Shown in pieces: positions 43,693 to 52,428 of a DNA stretch of 64,000 bases (its first letter is position 1; each line of letters opens with the position of its first letter). Location of the stretch: positions 1 through 64,000 of the forward strand of contig CAJUPN010000006.1 of assembly GCA_910588195.1 (NCBI GenBank), in the 5' to 3' direction. A program made the position numbers and the translations under genes. The notes under the pieces were generated by a model that saw nothing but the letters and a program-made list of their open reading frames with translations, did no database searches and was not told where the DNA came from. This DNA comes from an uncultured Bacilli bacterium (GTDB lineage: Bacteria > Bacillota_I > Bacilli_A > RF39 > UBA660).

Positions 43693-44310
43693 ATGATAAA
43701 AAAGGAAGATTTTTCTTGTCCAAAATGTCGACATAAAAATAGAGTTAAAATTATTGAAACAGTTGAAAAAGATAAAATAGCAAAAGTAATAGACAAAAGT
43801 ATTTTTAAGCAAGAATGCAAAAAATGTCATGAAATAATATCTGTTGAATATCCACTTAAAGTACAAGGAAATGAATATTTAATTTACTATACCCCAGGAA
43901 AAAATTTAGCACTTGAAAAAAACACATCAAAAATAAATCGAGTATGTGATACATTTGAAGACTTAAAAGAAAAAATTTTAATTCTTGAAGATGATTTAAA
44001 TGATATCATAATTGAAGTAGTAAAAGATGAAATAAAAAATAATCTAGATCAGTTAGATATAAAAAATATTGATGACTTAGAAAGAATTAGATATAATTCT
44101 AAAAATGAAAAATATTTAAATTTTAGTTTAGTAGGAATAGGAAAATTAGTTGGATTTGAAATAATAAAATATCAAAATTTAGTAAAAAAAATTAAAATAA
44201 AAAAAATAGACAAAAGTGTTTTAATTGACGAATACACCTATAAAAATTACATTAGAAGAGGGAACTATGAAATTACAAATAAAAAACGCTTCAGTTTCTT
44301 TAAATGGTAA
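43693..44310 (+). CDS. CpXC-domain zinc-binding protein
   Basis: The 205-residue protein starts with FSCPKCRHKNRVKI and IFKQECKKCHEIISVEYPL, giving two CxxC pairs of a CpXC domain, followed by YLIYYTPGKN, as in that family of unknown role. The rest is helical and charged, ending in a Lys-rich stretch. A good AAGGAG site precedes the start. The end overlaps the ABC-F gene by 44 bases, so the two are cotranscribed. Confidence 0.78.
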   Translation: MIKKEDFSCPKCRHKNRVKIIETVEKDKIAKVIDKSIFKQECKKCHEIISVEYPLKVQGNEYLIYYTPGKNLALEKNTSKINRVCDTFEDLKEKILILEDDLNDIIIEVVKDEIKNNLDQLDIKNIDDLERIRYNSKNEKYLNFSLVGIGKLVGFEIIKYQNLVKKIKIKKIDKSVLIDEYTYKNYIRRGNYEITNKKRFSFFKW

Positions 44311-46168
44311 CACGATTCTTGAAGAAATTAACTTTGAAATAAACGATGGAGAACATATCGCGATAGTAGGAAGAAATGGTTCAGGAAAAACCACTTTTTT
44401 GCGTGCAATTGAAAACAATGATATGTTTAGCGAAGGAATTGGAGAAGAAAAATTTCAGATTAATAAAATAGGAACATTTACGATTGGATACATGAAACAA
44501 GTTGAATTTGATAATGAAAATTTAACTCTGTTAGAAGAAATTGAGAAATCATTTAGTAATCTTATCAATATGGAAAAAAAATTAAATACCTATGTAGAAC
44601 AAATGAGCAAGAATAATTCTGATAAGATAATAAATGAGTACACCAATTTACAAGAAAGCTTTAAAATTCAAGGTGGCTATTCTTATAAAAAAGAATATGA
44701 AGTGATGCTTAACAAATTTGGTTTTTCTGAATCTGATAAGTTAAAAAAAATAGGTGAATTTTCTGGAGGACAAAGAACAAAAATAGCCTTTATCAAGCTT
44801 CTTTTAAGTCATCCTGATATTCTTGTATTAGATGAACCAACGAATCATTTAGACATAAAAACAATAGAATGGCTTGAGGAATACTTAAAAAACTATAAGG
44901 GAGCTTTGATTATAGTTTCACATGACCGAATGTTTATAAACAATATCGTAAATATCATCTATGATATAGACTATGGAAAATTAACAAGATACAAAGGAAA
45001 TTATTCTTTTTATGAAAAAACAAAAAAACTGAATTATGAAAAAACTTTAAAAGATTATGAGTTTCAACAAAAGGAAATTAAAAGACTAAAAAGCATTTAT
45101 GAAAGGTTTAGGTCTAAACCTTCAAAGGCTAGTATGGCTTTATCAAAACTGCGACAAATAGAACATATGGATTTAATTGACAAACCATTAGAAACTGATA
45201 TGCGAGTTTTTAAAACAAACTTAAGTGAAATGGAAGAATCTGTCAAAAAAGTTTTAATTGCTGAAGAACTTGTAATTGGTTATGATAAACCACTTGCTAA
45301 AATTGACTTAACAATTCTTCGAGGAAAAAAGATTGGTGTAATAGGTGAAAATGGAATTGGTAAATCAACTCTTTTAAAAACTTTAAATGGTATAATCGAT
45401 CCAATAAGTGGTCATGTTTCCTATGGCTTGCATGTAACCCCTGGGTATTTTGATCAAAATCTAGCGATGCTTGATTCTGATAATACGGTACTAAAGGAAT
45501 TTAGAGATTTTTTACCATTACTAACAGAACCTGTCTGTCGTCGAGCTTTAGGATCATTTCTTTTTAAAGGAGAAGACGTCTTAAAAAAAATAAATGTCCT
45601 ATCAGGTGGAGAAAAAGTTCGCTTAGAATTATGTAAAATATTATTTAACAAACCAAATTTTTTAATTTTAGACGAACCAACAAATCATATGGATATTGTA
45701 GGAAAAGAACACCTAGAAGATATCTTAGGTGAATATAAAGGAACAATGATTTTTGTGTCTCACGACAGATACTTTGTAAAAAAAATAGCTGATCAACTAT
45801 TAGTATTTGAAAAAGATGGCGTAAAATTTTATCCTTACGGCTATGACGAATATGTTGAAGAAACAAAAAAACTTCAAGGAGAAACCATCGAAAAAAAAGA
45901 AAATATAAAAACATCACCAAAAAAAGAGGAAGTTCAACCTAAAATTAACACTTATGAATTGAAAAAAGAACTTAATCGCCTAGAAAATGAGATAATAAAA
46001 TGTGAGACTAAAATAAAAATTTTAGAACAAGATTTATGTAAGACGGACATATACACTGATTTTAACAAGTCAAATGCAATAAATGAAAAAATAAAAAATT
46101 TACATAATGATCTTAATTTATTAAATGAAAAATGGGAAGACTTAACTAATATATTACTAGAAAATTAA
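44267..46168 (+). CDS. ABC-F family ATPase
   Basis: The 634-residue protein has two ABC ATPase domains and no membrane segments. The first has GRNGSGKTTF near residue 36, FSGGQRTKIAF and LDEPTNHLD; the second has GENGIGKSTLL near 364, LSGGEKVRLEL and LDEPTNHMD. The linker between the domains and the C-terminal coiled coil (about 570-634) match ABC-F proteins, which act on ribosomes in translation or antibiotic protection. The subgroup cannot be told from the sequence. The ATG at 44267, after AGAGGGAAC, is the natural start inside the CpXC gene. Confidence 0.92.
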   Translation: MKLQIKNASVSLNGNTILEEINFEINDGEHIAIVGRNGSGKTTFLRAIENNDMFSEGIGEEKFQINKIGTFTIGYMKQVEFDNENLTLLEEIEKSFSNLINMEKKLNTYVEQMSKNNSDKIINEYTNLQESFKIQGGYSYKKEYEVMLNKFGFSESDKLKKIGEFSGGQRTKIAFIKLLLSHPDILVLDEPTNHLDIKTIEWLEEYLKNYKGALIIVSHDRMFINNIVNIIYDIDYGKLTRYKGNYSFYEKTKKLNYEKTLKDYEFQQKEIKRLKSIYERFRSKPSKASMALSKLRQIEHMDLIDKPLETDMRVFKTNLSEMEESVKKVLIAEELVIGYDKPLAKIDLTILRGKKIGVIGENGIGKSTLLKTLNGIIDPISGHVSYGLHVTPGYFDQNLAMLDSDNTVLKEFRDFLPLLTEPVCRRALGSFLFKGEDVLKKINVLSGGEKVRLELCKILFNKPNFLILDEPTNHMDIVGKEHLEDILGEYKGTMIFVSHDRYFVKKIADQLLVFEKDGVKFYPYGYDEYVEETKKLQGETIEKKENIKTSPKKEEVQPKINTYELKKELNRLENEIIKCETKIKILEQDLCKTDIYTDFNKSNAINEKIKNLHNDLNLLNEKWEDLTNILLEN

Positions 46169-46195
46169 AAAGACGAATCATTTATTCGTCTTTTG
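46168..46195. terminator. Bidirectional terminator shared by convergent genes
   Basis: The 11-bp stem AAAAGACGAAT/ATTCGTCTTTT with loop CATTT lies between the ABC-F gene and the CotF-like pair and overlaps the end of the latter. Confidence 0.8.
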
Positions 46196-46430
46196 TTAAT
46201 TTTTTTAAAGCTTTTTTTATTTCTGAAGTTTTTATGTTTTCTGGATTGTAGTATCCATCATCCTTCATATTTTGATATATATCATCTTGCATTTCTAAGT
46301 TAACTAAAAGCCCATTATAAAATACAGCTCTAGTTTCTTCATTACTTGATTCGATAGTCGCATTTATATATAACATTGAAAGTGATTTTGTTAATGTTAA
46401 TGCATTTTCTAAATATATCTTATTATTCAC
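46182..46430 (-). CDS. CotF-like spore coat family protein, larger partner
   Basis: About 82 residues, with NALTLTKSLSMLYINATIESSN followed by MQDDIYQNMKDDGYYNPE. This resembles the small Coat_F (CotF-like) proteins of Bacilli and Clostridia, which have a ferritin-like helical fold and are often spore coat parts. The GTG at 46430, six bases after AGGTG, is the likely start; ATG at 46436 is inside that site. It overlaps the upstream small gene by 8 bases. Confidence 0.62.
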   Translation of the reverse strand: MNNKIYLENALTLTKSLSMLYINATIESSNEETRAVFYNGLLVNLEMQDDIYQNMKDDGYYNPENIKTSEIKKALKKLTKDE

Positions 46431-46611
46431 ATGCATCACCTAAATACTTTTCTATATTTGCAACCAAATCTGTATGTTTATCAATTTGATTATTAAATAG
46501 TTCAATATAATTATCATCATCAATCATATCTCTATCTCGCTTTAAAACGTCTATAACTAATTTTTCGTGATTATAAACATCTTCCATATAATTTAATTCT
46601 TTTTGACTCAT
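46423..46611 (-). CDS. CotF-like small partner protein
   Basis: The 62-residue helical protein is predicted as two helices (KELNYMEDVYNHEKLVIDVLKRD and YIELFNNQIDKHTDLVANIEKYL). It is the usual short partner that precedes a CotF-like protein in Firmicutes. The ATG at 46611 has a GGAGGCG ribosome binding site. It and the following gene overlap by 8 bases. A ferritin-like complex is possible, but a coat role here rests on family resemblance. Confidence 0.55.
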   Translation of the reverse strand: MSQKELNYMEDVYNHEKLVIDVLKRDRDMIDDDNYIELFNNQIDKHTDLVANIEKYLGDACE

Positions 46612-46697
46612 AAAATCGCCTCCATTCATAGTATTACCGATTTTTCTTTTAATATACTATCATCTATGATAGAATAAGCAGCAATGGAGGTAACATT

Positions 46698-47261
46698 ATG
46701 CGTGAAAGAAAAATAACAGGTCATAGAAAATTGAATCATAACATTATTGTTGATACTGACATATTGCTAACATTTGATGAAGAAGTAAGAGATGATATTG
46801 ATGATTCATTCTTAGTTAACACATTAATTTATCAAAGTGTTGAAGGAATAAAATCAGCAATACGTAAATATGAGGAAAGTGAACTTCCTAATCGTTTTTT
46901 AGAAGGACAAAGATTCGTTGTCACAAATAAGCTTCCTTCCCATATCTACGGATACTTTTATTTGCCAAATGATGATATTGTATTAGATGCTGATGCAGTT
47001 TCTAATATTAGAAGAATCGAGTCAAGCTTTCTATTTGGTCACGAAATGGGTCATAAAATAATTAGATATCGTGATACATCATCTTCACAAAAGGAAATAG
47101 CTAGAATATTTCAAATGTCTGTTGAAGGAAATGAGCAGAATTTAAAAGAACTTTACTCAGATATAATTGGTCTAATCGCCTCAAACTTTAATTCTTCTGA
47201 GGAAGATCCAAAAGTAACACATTTAAAAAGAAAAGTTTTAAGTGATCTATATAGGTATTAA
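46698..47261 (+). CDS. Putative zinc metalloprotease (HExxH)
   Basis: The 187-residue protein has SFLFGHEMGHKIIRY near residues 113-125, an HExxH zinc motif, and a possible third ligand in LKELYSDIIGL near 153. This is the spacing seen in IrrE/ImmA-like peptidases, although no helix-turn-helix partner is next to it. It has a TGGAGG ribosome binding site, is divergent from the CotF-like pair, and is followed by a terminator. No signal peptide is present. Confidence 0.62.
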   Translation: MRERKITGHRKLNHNIIVDTDILLTFDEEVRDDIDDSFLVNTLIYQSVEGIKSAIRKYEESELPNRFLEGQRFVVTNKLPSHIYGYFYLPNDDIVLDADAVSNIRRIESSFLFGHEMGHKIIRYRDTSSSQKEIARIFQMSVEGNEQNLKELYSDIIGLIASNFNSSEEDPKVTHLKRKVLSDLYRY

Positions 47262-47286
47262 GCAAAACGTAAGTTTTGTCTTTTTA
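47262..47286 (+). terminator. Intrinsic terminator
   Basis: The stem CAAAAC/GTTTTG with loop GTAA is followed by TCTTTTT, directly after the metalloprotease gene. Confidence 0.65.
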
Positions 47287-47338
47287 TTTTTTTAATTTAT
47301 GATATAATTAGCATACGCTAAAGAAAGAAGGTATTAAT

Positions 47339-48223
47339 ATGGACCGATATAAATCGGCAAGATTAGTAAGTATTTTAGGCATAGTAGGTAATATTTTTCT
47401 TCTAATAATAAAAGCCATTGTAGGTTTAGTGTCTCACTCTCAATCAATGATTTCCGATGCACTAAATTCAGCAGGCGATATAGGTACCTCAATAATGACA
47501 TTCATTGGTAATAAGGTTTCTTCAAAAGAAGCTGATGAAGACCATAATTTAGGACATGGAAAGGCTGAATATATATTTACTATGCTTATAAGTTTAGCTA
47601 TGATTTTAGTATCAATAAGTGTATTAATAACTTCTATAAAATCTTTATTTTATGATTATAGCTATACTTATTCTAAATATTTATTAATCGTTTGTATAAT
47701 TACTATAATATTAAAATTTATCCTTTATAAAATAACTATAAATGTTGCTAAAAAACACAATAATCTACTTGTTAAGGCTAATGCAAAAGATCATATAAAT
47801 GACTGTATTTTAACATCATTAAATTTAATTGCATCAGTGTTTGGATATTATGGAATAACTTTTGTTGATGGTGTAGTAGGTTCTTTAGTAGTATTATGGA
47901 TTTTTATTACTGCTATAAAACTTTTTAAAGAATCCTTTGATGTTTTAATGGATAAAGGAATGGACGAAATATTAAAAGAAGAAGTACTTAAAATTATCGA
48001 AAAACATCCAGAAATAAAAAAAATAAACCACTTCAATTCAACACCAATTGGTTACCAATATCAAGTTTCAATTACCATATTCGTTGATGGAAACATGACA
48101 ACCTTTGAAAGTCATGAAATTGCGAATACTTTAGAAAAGGAAATATCTGCACTTGATGAAATATATTTAACAATAATTCATGTTAATCCAATAAAAGAAA
48201 ACAAACGTAAAAACAAACGTTAA
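47339..48223 (+). CDS. Cation diffusion facilitator (CDF) transporter
   Basis: The 294-residue protein has four to six membrane segments in the first 200 residues and the CDF metal motifs SDALNSAGDIG near residues 38-48 and DEDHNLGHGKAEYI near 66-78, then a second HxxxD-type motif (KANAKDHINDC near 143). A C-terminal cytoplasmic domain of about 90 residues follows. CDF proteins export Zn, Fe, Mn or Co in exchange for protons; the metal cannot be told. The start has an AAGAAGG site. Confidence 0.92.
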   Translation: MDRYKSARLVSILGIVGNIFLLIIKAIVGLVSHSQSMISDALNSAGDIGTSIMTFIGNKVSSKEADEDHNLGHGKAEYIFTMLISLAMILVSISVLITSIKSLFYDYSYTYSKYLLIVCIITIILKFILYKITINVAKKHNNLLVKANAKDHINDCILTSLNLIASVFGYYGITFVDGVVGSLVVLWIFITAIKLFKESFDVLMDKGMDEILKEEVLKIIEKHPEIKKINHFNSTPIGYQYQVSITIFVDGNMTTFESHEIANTLEKEISALDEIYLTIIHVNPIKENKRKNKR

Positions 48224-48299
48224 AGTTAATCTTATTCTCTACTAACTTGTTGTTAAAAAGCATATAATTTGTTAGAATATAATTAGAAGGGTGATAAGT

Positions 48300-48809
48300 A
48301 TGACCAAAAAAATAATCCCATCAAGAAATTATTTAATATTAATAGGAGTAATAATTTTAGTCATCAGTGCCTGCTTTGCTTTTTATAATCTATATAATAT
48401 ATATAAAGATAATAAAAGTAAAACAAGCCCACTTGCCAACAAAGAAGTTTTATATGAAGATTTAAAAGAGACAACTAAAGAATTAGATGCAGATACTTTT
48501 TTAGTGATAAGTTTTACTTCTGATGAACAAATTCATAACAATGAAAATGAAATAAAAAAATATTTAAAAAATAATAATTTGATAGATAATGTAATGTATT
48601 TGAACGTATCTGAACTTATGACAGAGCAAAATTTTTTAAGAGACTTAAACGCAACTTTAAATCTTGCCGAAAATTTGGAAATAAAAAAATTTCCTGCTTT
48701 AGTTTATTATAAAGAGGGAATACCAACATTTACTATAGATTCTAAAGACCATCTTTTAAACAAAGATGACTTTATTCAAGTAATTGATATGTATGAAATA
48801 GATAAATAA
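48300..48809 (+). CDS. Membrane-anchored thioredoxin-fold protein without CxxC
   Basis: The 169-residue protein has one N-terminal membrane segment (residues 10-30) followed by a region with thioredoxin-like features: TFLVISFTSDEQ in place of the CxxC strand and EIKKFPALVYYKEG with the cis-Pro. The active-site cysteines are missing, so it should not be a redox enzyme; bacteriocin accessory-type proteins share this design. The ATG at 48300 is preferred over the GTG at 48291, which lies in the GGGTG site. Confidence 0.62.
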   Translation: MTKKIIPSRNYLILIGVIILVISACFAFYNLYNIYKDNKSKTSPLANKEVLYEDLKETTKELDADTFLVISFTSDEQIHNNENEIKKYLKNNNLIDNVMYLNVSELMTEQNFLRDLNATLNLAENLEIKKFPALVYYKEGIPTFTIDSKDHLLNKDDFIQVIDMYEIDK

Positions 48810-48834
48810 CAAGATTTATATCTTGTTTTTTTTA
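48808..48834 (+). terminator. Intrinsic terminator
   Basis: The stem AACAAGAT/ATCTTGTT with a 4-base loop is followed by a long T run, at the stop of the preceding gene. Confidence 0.8.
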
Positions 48835-48870
48835 TATTAAATTATATAATTATATTTGGAAGTGATTTAA

Positions 48871-49380
48871 ATGATAAATATAGTTCTATTTGAACCAGAA
48901 ATACCAGGGAATACTGGGAATATTATGAGGACCTGTGTAGCTACAAATTCTAAACTTCATTTAATTAAACCATTAGGATTTTCTTTAGATGAGAAATATA
49001 TAAAAAGAAGTGGTGTTAATTATATCGATAAATGTGATTATACAGTTTATGAAAATATAGACGATTTTTATAGTAAAAATACTGGAACTTTTTATTATTT
49101 AACGAGATACGGTCATAAACCTCATACCGATTTCGACTACAGTGATTCTGAGGAAAACTTATATTTTATCTTTGGTAAAGAATCAACTGGGATACCAACA
49201 GAATTACTAAAACCGCACTTGGATCATTGTATGCGTTTGCCAATGACTGCTAATGTGAGAGCGTTAAATTTATCGAACACAGTTGCAATAATGACTTATG
49301 AAGCTTTAAGACAGCAAAATTATAATGATTTATTAAGAGACGAACCGCACAAAGGAAATGATTATATTGAAAGATCATAA
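48871..49380 (+). CDS. trmL: tRNA (cytidine(34)-2'-O)-methyltransferase TrmL
   Basis: TrmL 2'-O-methylates position 34 of tRNA-Leu isoacceptors. The 169-residue SPOUT protein shows PEIPGNTGNIMRTC near residues 8-21, LHLIKPLGF, the knot motif FGKESTGIP near 110, and MTANVRALNLSNTVAI near 129-144. The start has a GGAAGTG site and an extended -10 like upstream sequence. A terminator follows. Confidence 0.94.
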   Translation: MINIVLFEPEIPGNTGNIMRTCVATNSKLHLIKPLGFSLDEKYIKRSGVNYIDKCDYTVYENIDDFYSKNTGTFYYLTRYGHKPHTDFDYSDSEENLYFIFGKESTGIPTELLKPHLDHCMRLPMTANVRALNLSNTVAIMTYEALRQQNYNDLLRDEPHKGNDYIERS

Positions 49381-49394
49381 AATGATCTTTTTTT
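49370..49394 (+). terminator. Intrinsic terminator of trmL
   Basis: The 9-bp stem AAAGATCAT/ATGATCTTT is followed by a T run, with the left arm in the last codons of trmL. Confidence 0.8.
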
Positions 49395-49395
49395 G

Positions 49396-49428
49396 TTAAA
49401 AAAAGAAGCTTAAGCAGCTTCTTCTAAA
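49396..49428 (-). terminator. Intrinsic terminator of the ferredoxin gene
   Basis: On the minus strand AGAAGCT pairs with AGCTTCT and is followed by seven T. It overlaps the last codons of the ferredoxin gene. Confidence 0.65.
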
Positions 49429-49808
49429 TCTTCACAATGACAATGTTCACATTTACATTCATTATTTTCTGAAATATTTTCATTGCAATTACATTCATCA
49501 TCACAAGTACATTCATTTTCACAATTACATTCATCATCACAAGTACATTCATTTTCACAATTACATTCATCATCACAAGTACATTCATTTTCACACTTGC
49601 AAGTATTTATAACTTCATTTTCTAAATTTTCTTCTTCTATTGCTATTGCATATACAGGACAAGCATCAATTGCATTTCTTGTTTCGTCAGTAATGTCATC
49701 ACCTATAACAGTTGATAATCCATCATCATTAAAGTCAAAATTATTTGGCGCAATAGCGACACAAGCTCCACATGCTATACATTTATCTTGATCAACTCTT
49801 AACTTCAT
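49410..49808 (-). CDS. 4Fe-4S ferredoxin with cysteine-rich repeat tail
   Basis: The 132-residue protein has an N-terminal ferredoxin domain (about residues 1-60) with CIACGACVAIAP near 10-21 and a fourth Cys in ACPVYAI, giving one 4Fe-4S cluster, as in Bacillus and Thermotoga ferredoxins. The tail from residue 69 holds 18 Cys, mostly as a 12-residue unit CENECTCDDECN repeated three times and a final CKCEHCHC. The tail looks like a metallothionein-type metal store, which is inference. It is encoded by three tandem 36-bp units. The gene is monocistronic with its own terminator. Confidence 0.88.
   Translation of the reverse strand: MKLRVDQDKCIACGACVAIAPNNFDFNDDGLSTVIGDDITDETRNAIDACPVYAIAIEEENLENEVINTCKCENECTCDDECNCENECTCDDECNCENECTCDDECNCNENISENNECKCEHCHCEDLEEAA
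49489..49596 (-). repeat. Three tandem 36-bp repeats in the ferredoxin tail
   Basis: Units at 49489-49524, 49525-49560 and 49561-49596 are almost identical and each encodes a CENECTCDDECN-type block. There is no spacer between units, so they are not a CRISPR array. Confidence 0.92.
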
Positions 49809-49914
49809 AATTATCTCTCCTTATAAACTTAATTATACAGATTTACAGCTAAAAAAACAACTTCTATATACAAAAATAGACATATTATGATAAAATTTTA
49901 ATAGGGTGAAAAGT

Positions 49915-50835
49915 ATGCAAAGCAGAATGGATAAATATAATAGTTCTGATATTGCTTATAAATCAAGGACACAAAAAAATCAAGATTTATATGAAGATGT
50001 CAAAACTAGCTCACTAAAAGATTTTGATGTTAATTCGAATTTTTCTGTAATAGATGCTGATGCTGATAGTATTGATATCTCCAAATTAGGAAAAATTTTA
50101 GACGAAAAATACAACGAGTACACCCCAAAAAGAAGAAGTATTGAAGTTCCTGCATACGAAGAAGAACCAATAGTTAGTCAACCTCTTGTTGATACCAAAG
50201 AATATGATATAAATGCAATTTTACAAAAAGCCAAACAAGGTAAAAATGTTGATTATAATAAAGAACGATTAAAAAAAGTTCGAGAAGCTCAATATGAAAT
50301 ATTAAACAATTTAGACTTGGAATTAAAAAAAGTTGAAGATGCCAAGAAAAATAGTGAGAGAAAAGCAGAAGAAGACAACTTAATGAACTTAATCAATACC
50401 ATCACGCAATTAGAAATAAAAAATAAGGAAGAATCAAAGAAAAAAGACAATGATAGCTCTCTTTCGTTATTTAGTGATTTAATAGAAGAATCAAACACTG
50501 AGGATCAAGAAGAAAAATTACCGCCAATGAGTGATGTTACACAAACACAAAAAGAAATACGACTAGTTGTGATAGATCCTGAAAAGGCAAAAGAAATAGA
50601 AAAAGAGAATGAAGAAAAAAATTCAGAAAATAAAGAAGAGAACCGCGAAGAAAAGGTTGAAAAAACTTTATCTAAGTTGAATATTGATTTATCTTCTTAT
50701 GATGATTTTTCTGACATTTCAAAACAAGATACAGGGACAATAATTATAAAGATAATTATCTTTATAATCATAATAGCTCTTGTAGTTGGAGCAGTTTATA
50801 TTCTTAACGTGCTATTAAATTTAGGATTGTTTTAA
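49915..50835 (+). CDS. Tail-anchored coiled-coil protein of unknown function
   Basis: The 306-residue protein is mostly cytoplasmic, very rich in Lys and Glu with likely coiled coil (about residues 115-200), and ends in a single membrane segment (IIIKIIIFIIIIALVVGAVYI) near 275-300. The ATG at 49915 follows AGGGTG; the GTG at 49906 is part of that site. It sits directly upstream of yunB, separated by a terminator. A role in cell-envelope or spore assembly is possible but unsupported. Confidence 0.6.
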   Translation: MQSRMDKYNSSDIAYKSRTQKNQDLYEDVKTSSLKDFDVNSNFSVIDADADSIDISKLGKILDEKYNEYTPKRRSIEVPAYEEEPIVSQPLVDTKEYDINAILQKAKQGKNVDYNKERLKKVREAQYEILNNLDLELKKVEDAKKNSERKAEEDNLMNLINTITQLEIKNKEESKKKDNDSSLSLFSDLIEESNTEDQEEKLPPMSDVTQTQKEIRLVVIDPEKAKEIEKENEEKNSENKEENREEKVEKTLSKLNIDLSSYDDFSDISKQDTGTIIIKIIIFIIIIALVVGAVYILNVLLNLGLF

Positions 50836-50850
50836 AAACAGTCCTTTTTT
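50823..50850 (+). terminator. Terminator ahead of yunB
   Basis: The 8-bp stem AGGATTGT/ACAGTCCT (one G-U) with loop TTTAAAA is followed by a T run. The -10 box of the next gene (50853-50858) follows directly. Confidence 0.7.
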
Positions 50851-50852
50851 CA

Positions 50853-50858
50853 TATAAT
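50853..50858 (+). promoter_or_regulatory. -10 box of a leaderless message (yunB)
   Basis: TATAAT ends five bases before the yunB ATG at 50864, and no ribosome binding site is present, so the transcript would start at or near the start codon. Confidence 0.5.
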
Positions 50859-50863
50859 TAATT

Positions 50864-51553
50864 ATGAAAAAATTTAAAACTAAAACTCTAAAAAATAGCC
50901 ATAATGAAATATTAATTCTCTTAATAATTTGTACAGTCATAATGTTTTTTAATTATTATAATAAGAATATCTCTCCTAAAATTTTAAATATTGCATCTAC
51001 AAAAATTGAAGAAATAACAAATCTATATATAAAAAATAATATTGTCCCCGAATATGTTGATTTAGATAAATTAATAAATCTGAACAAAAATAAAAAAGAT
51101 GAGATACTATATGTTGATATAAACACAACATATGCTAATGAAATAATGGTAAATGTCGTAAAAAAGATACAACAAAATATTTTTGAATTTAATATAAATG
51201 ATACTATTATGAAAAAATATCAAAATAATACATATATAAAAGTTCCATTATTTTTAGCAGATGATGGAGTGCTAATAAATAATCTTGGTCCAAAAATACC
51301 AGTAAAAATAAATTTTTATGAACATGCTTTTGGTAATATTGAAGTTGAATTAGAAGATTACGGAATTAACAATGCCATTTTAAAAATTTTTTTAGAAGTA
51401 ACTTTAGAACAGAAAATATATATACCATATAAAGAAGAAAAGTTAAATAAAACATTTAGGCTACTTATTGGATCAAAAGTAATAACAGGAACAGTACCTA
51501 GTATATATGGCGGGTCTTTGAATAAAACATCTGATAACCTGTCAACTGTATAA
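50864..51553 (+). CDS. yunB: Sporulation protein YunB
   Basis: The 229-residue protein has one N-terminal membrane segment (residues 17-33) and the conserved blocks YVDINTTYANEIMVNVVKKIQQ, then VPLFLADDGVLINNLGPKIPVKI, EDYGINNAILKIFLEVTLEQKI and a late VPSIYGG. These match YunB, a sporulation protein of Bacilli expressed in the mother cell. Neighbourhood genes (yutD, yutH-like, yutI-like) support the call. The message looks leaderless. Confidence 0.82.
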   Translation: MKKFKTKTLKNSHNEILILLIICTVIMFFNYYNKNISPKILNIASTKIEEITNLYIKNNIVPEYVDLDKLINLNKNKKDEILYVDINTTYANEIMVNVVKKIQQNIFEFNINDTIMKKYQNNTYIKVPLFLADDGVLINNLGPKIPVKINFYEHAFGNIEVELEDYGINNAILKIFLEVTLEQKIYIPYKEEKLNKTFRLLIGSKVITGTVPSIYGGSLNKTSDNLSTV

Positions 51554-51608
51554 TTACTTTTCTTTTATTATAAAATATGATATTATGTATTATAGTAGGG
51601 TGATAGCG

Positions 51609-52427
51609 ATGGTAACCAAATATGTAGATAAATACTTTATAAACCCAGCTATAGAAAATGGGATACAATCTTATATACTTTATACAGAGGGAAAAACTTA
51701 TCCTCCACTATTTACATTTGAAATGAATGTAATAAAAGTATTAACAATAATATACGGTGAAAAAAGTATTTTACTACCATACAAGATTGATAACGAAAAG
51801 GCTTTTGAATGTAATCTGCTCATGTATGATTTGAAAGAAAATGATATGAAGAATTTTATAAAATACATGAATGAGTATTATGCATTTATGAAAAATTATA
51901 AATCAGAAAAGAAAGCTACAGGATTAACTACTGAAATAGAAAAAATTCTACTAGAAATGATAATAAAAAGAAGTAAAAGGAAAGAGTTTACTCAAAAAGA
52001 AATTTCTGAATTTGATCGAATATTTAATCCAATAGAAGGAAATTTGAAAAAAATTAAATCTTTAGTTTCCGCTAATAATGGCTTAATTGTCAGAGCATGG
52101 GAAAATAATAAATTAGAATTAAGTAATACTCAATTAAGAATGATAGCGGTAAATCCAAATTTATTAGATAGTAATCTTTACTCCAAATATGGGTACAATA
52201 TAAAAACAATTGCTTCTTTAAGCGAAGAAGAAATTGAAAAAATAAATCATGTTATCACCATTGAAGAAAATAGAATTAATATAGAACCAGAACATAAAAC
52301 TATTTTTAAAAGAGGAAAAATTGTTTTTACAACTGGAAATGGTTTTGTTGATAAACTAATGTTGCTTAGTATAATTGCAACAGAATTAATGATAGGCGTA
52401 ATAATTGCGTCGATTATAGGGGGATAA
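51609..52427 (+). CDS. Protein of unknown function with C-terminal membrane segment
   Basis: The 272-residue protein has a helical soluble part and ends with a hydrophobic stretch (LMLLSIIATELMIGVIIASII) near residues 250-270. No family is recognised. The ATG at 51609 follows TAGGGTGATAGCG; an earlier in-frame ATG at 51585 has no ribosome binding site. The yutD gene begins one base after its stop, so the two are one operon. Confidence 0.58.
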   Translation: MVTKYVDKYFINPAIENGIQSYILYTEGKTYPPLFTFEMNVIKVLTIIYGEKSILLPYKIDNEKAFECNLLMYDLKENDMKNFIKYMNEYYAFMKNYKSEKKATGLTTEIEKILLEMIIKRSKRKEFTQKEISEFDRIFNPIEGNLKKIKSLVSANNGLIVRAWENNKLELSNTQLRMIAVNPNLLDSNLYSKYGYNIKTIASLSEEEIEKINHVITIEENRINIEPEHKTIFKRGKIVFTTGNGFVDKLMLLSIIATELMIGVIIASIIGG

Positions 52428-52428
52428 A

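Noticed and set aside
49489..49596. 36-bp direct repeats resembling a CRISPR array
   Set aside because: The units touch each other, there are no spacers, and they are in frame inside a coding gene.
49483..49791. Open frame of 102 codons on the plus strand, His/Ser rich, opposite the ferredoxin
   Set aside because: It is the antisense of the 36-bp Cys repeats; the minus strand has a clear ferredoxin with a ribosome binding site.
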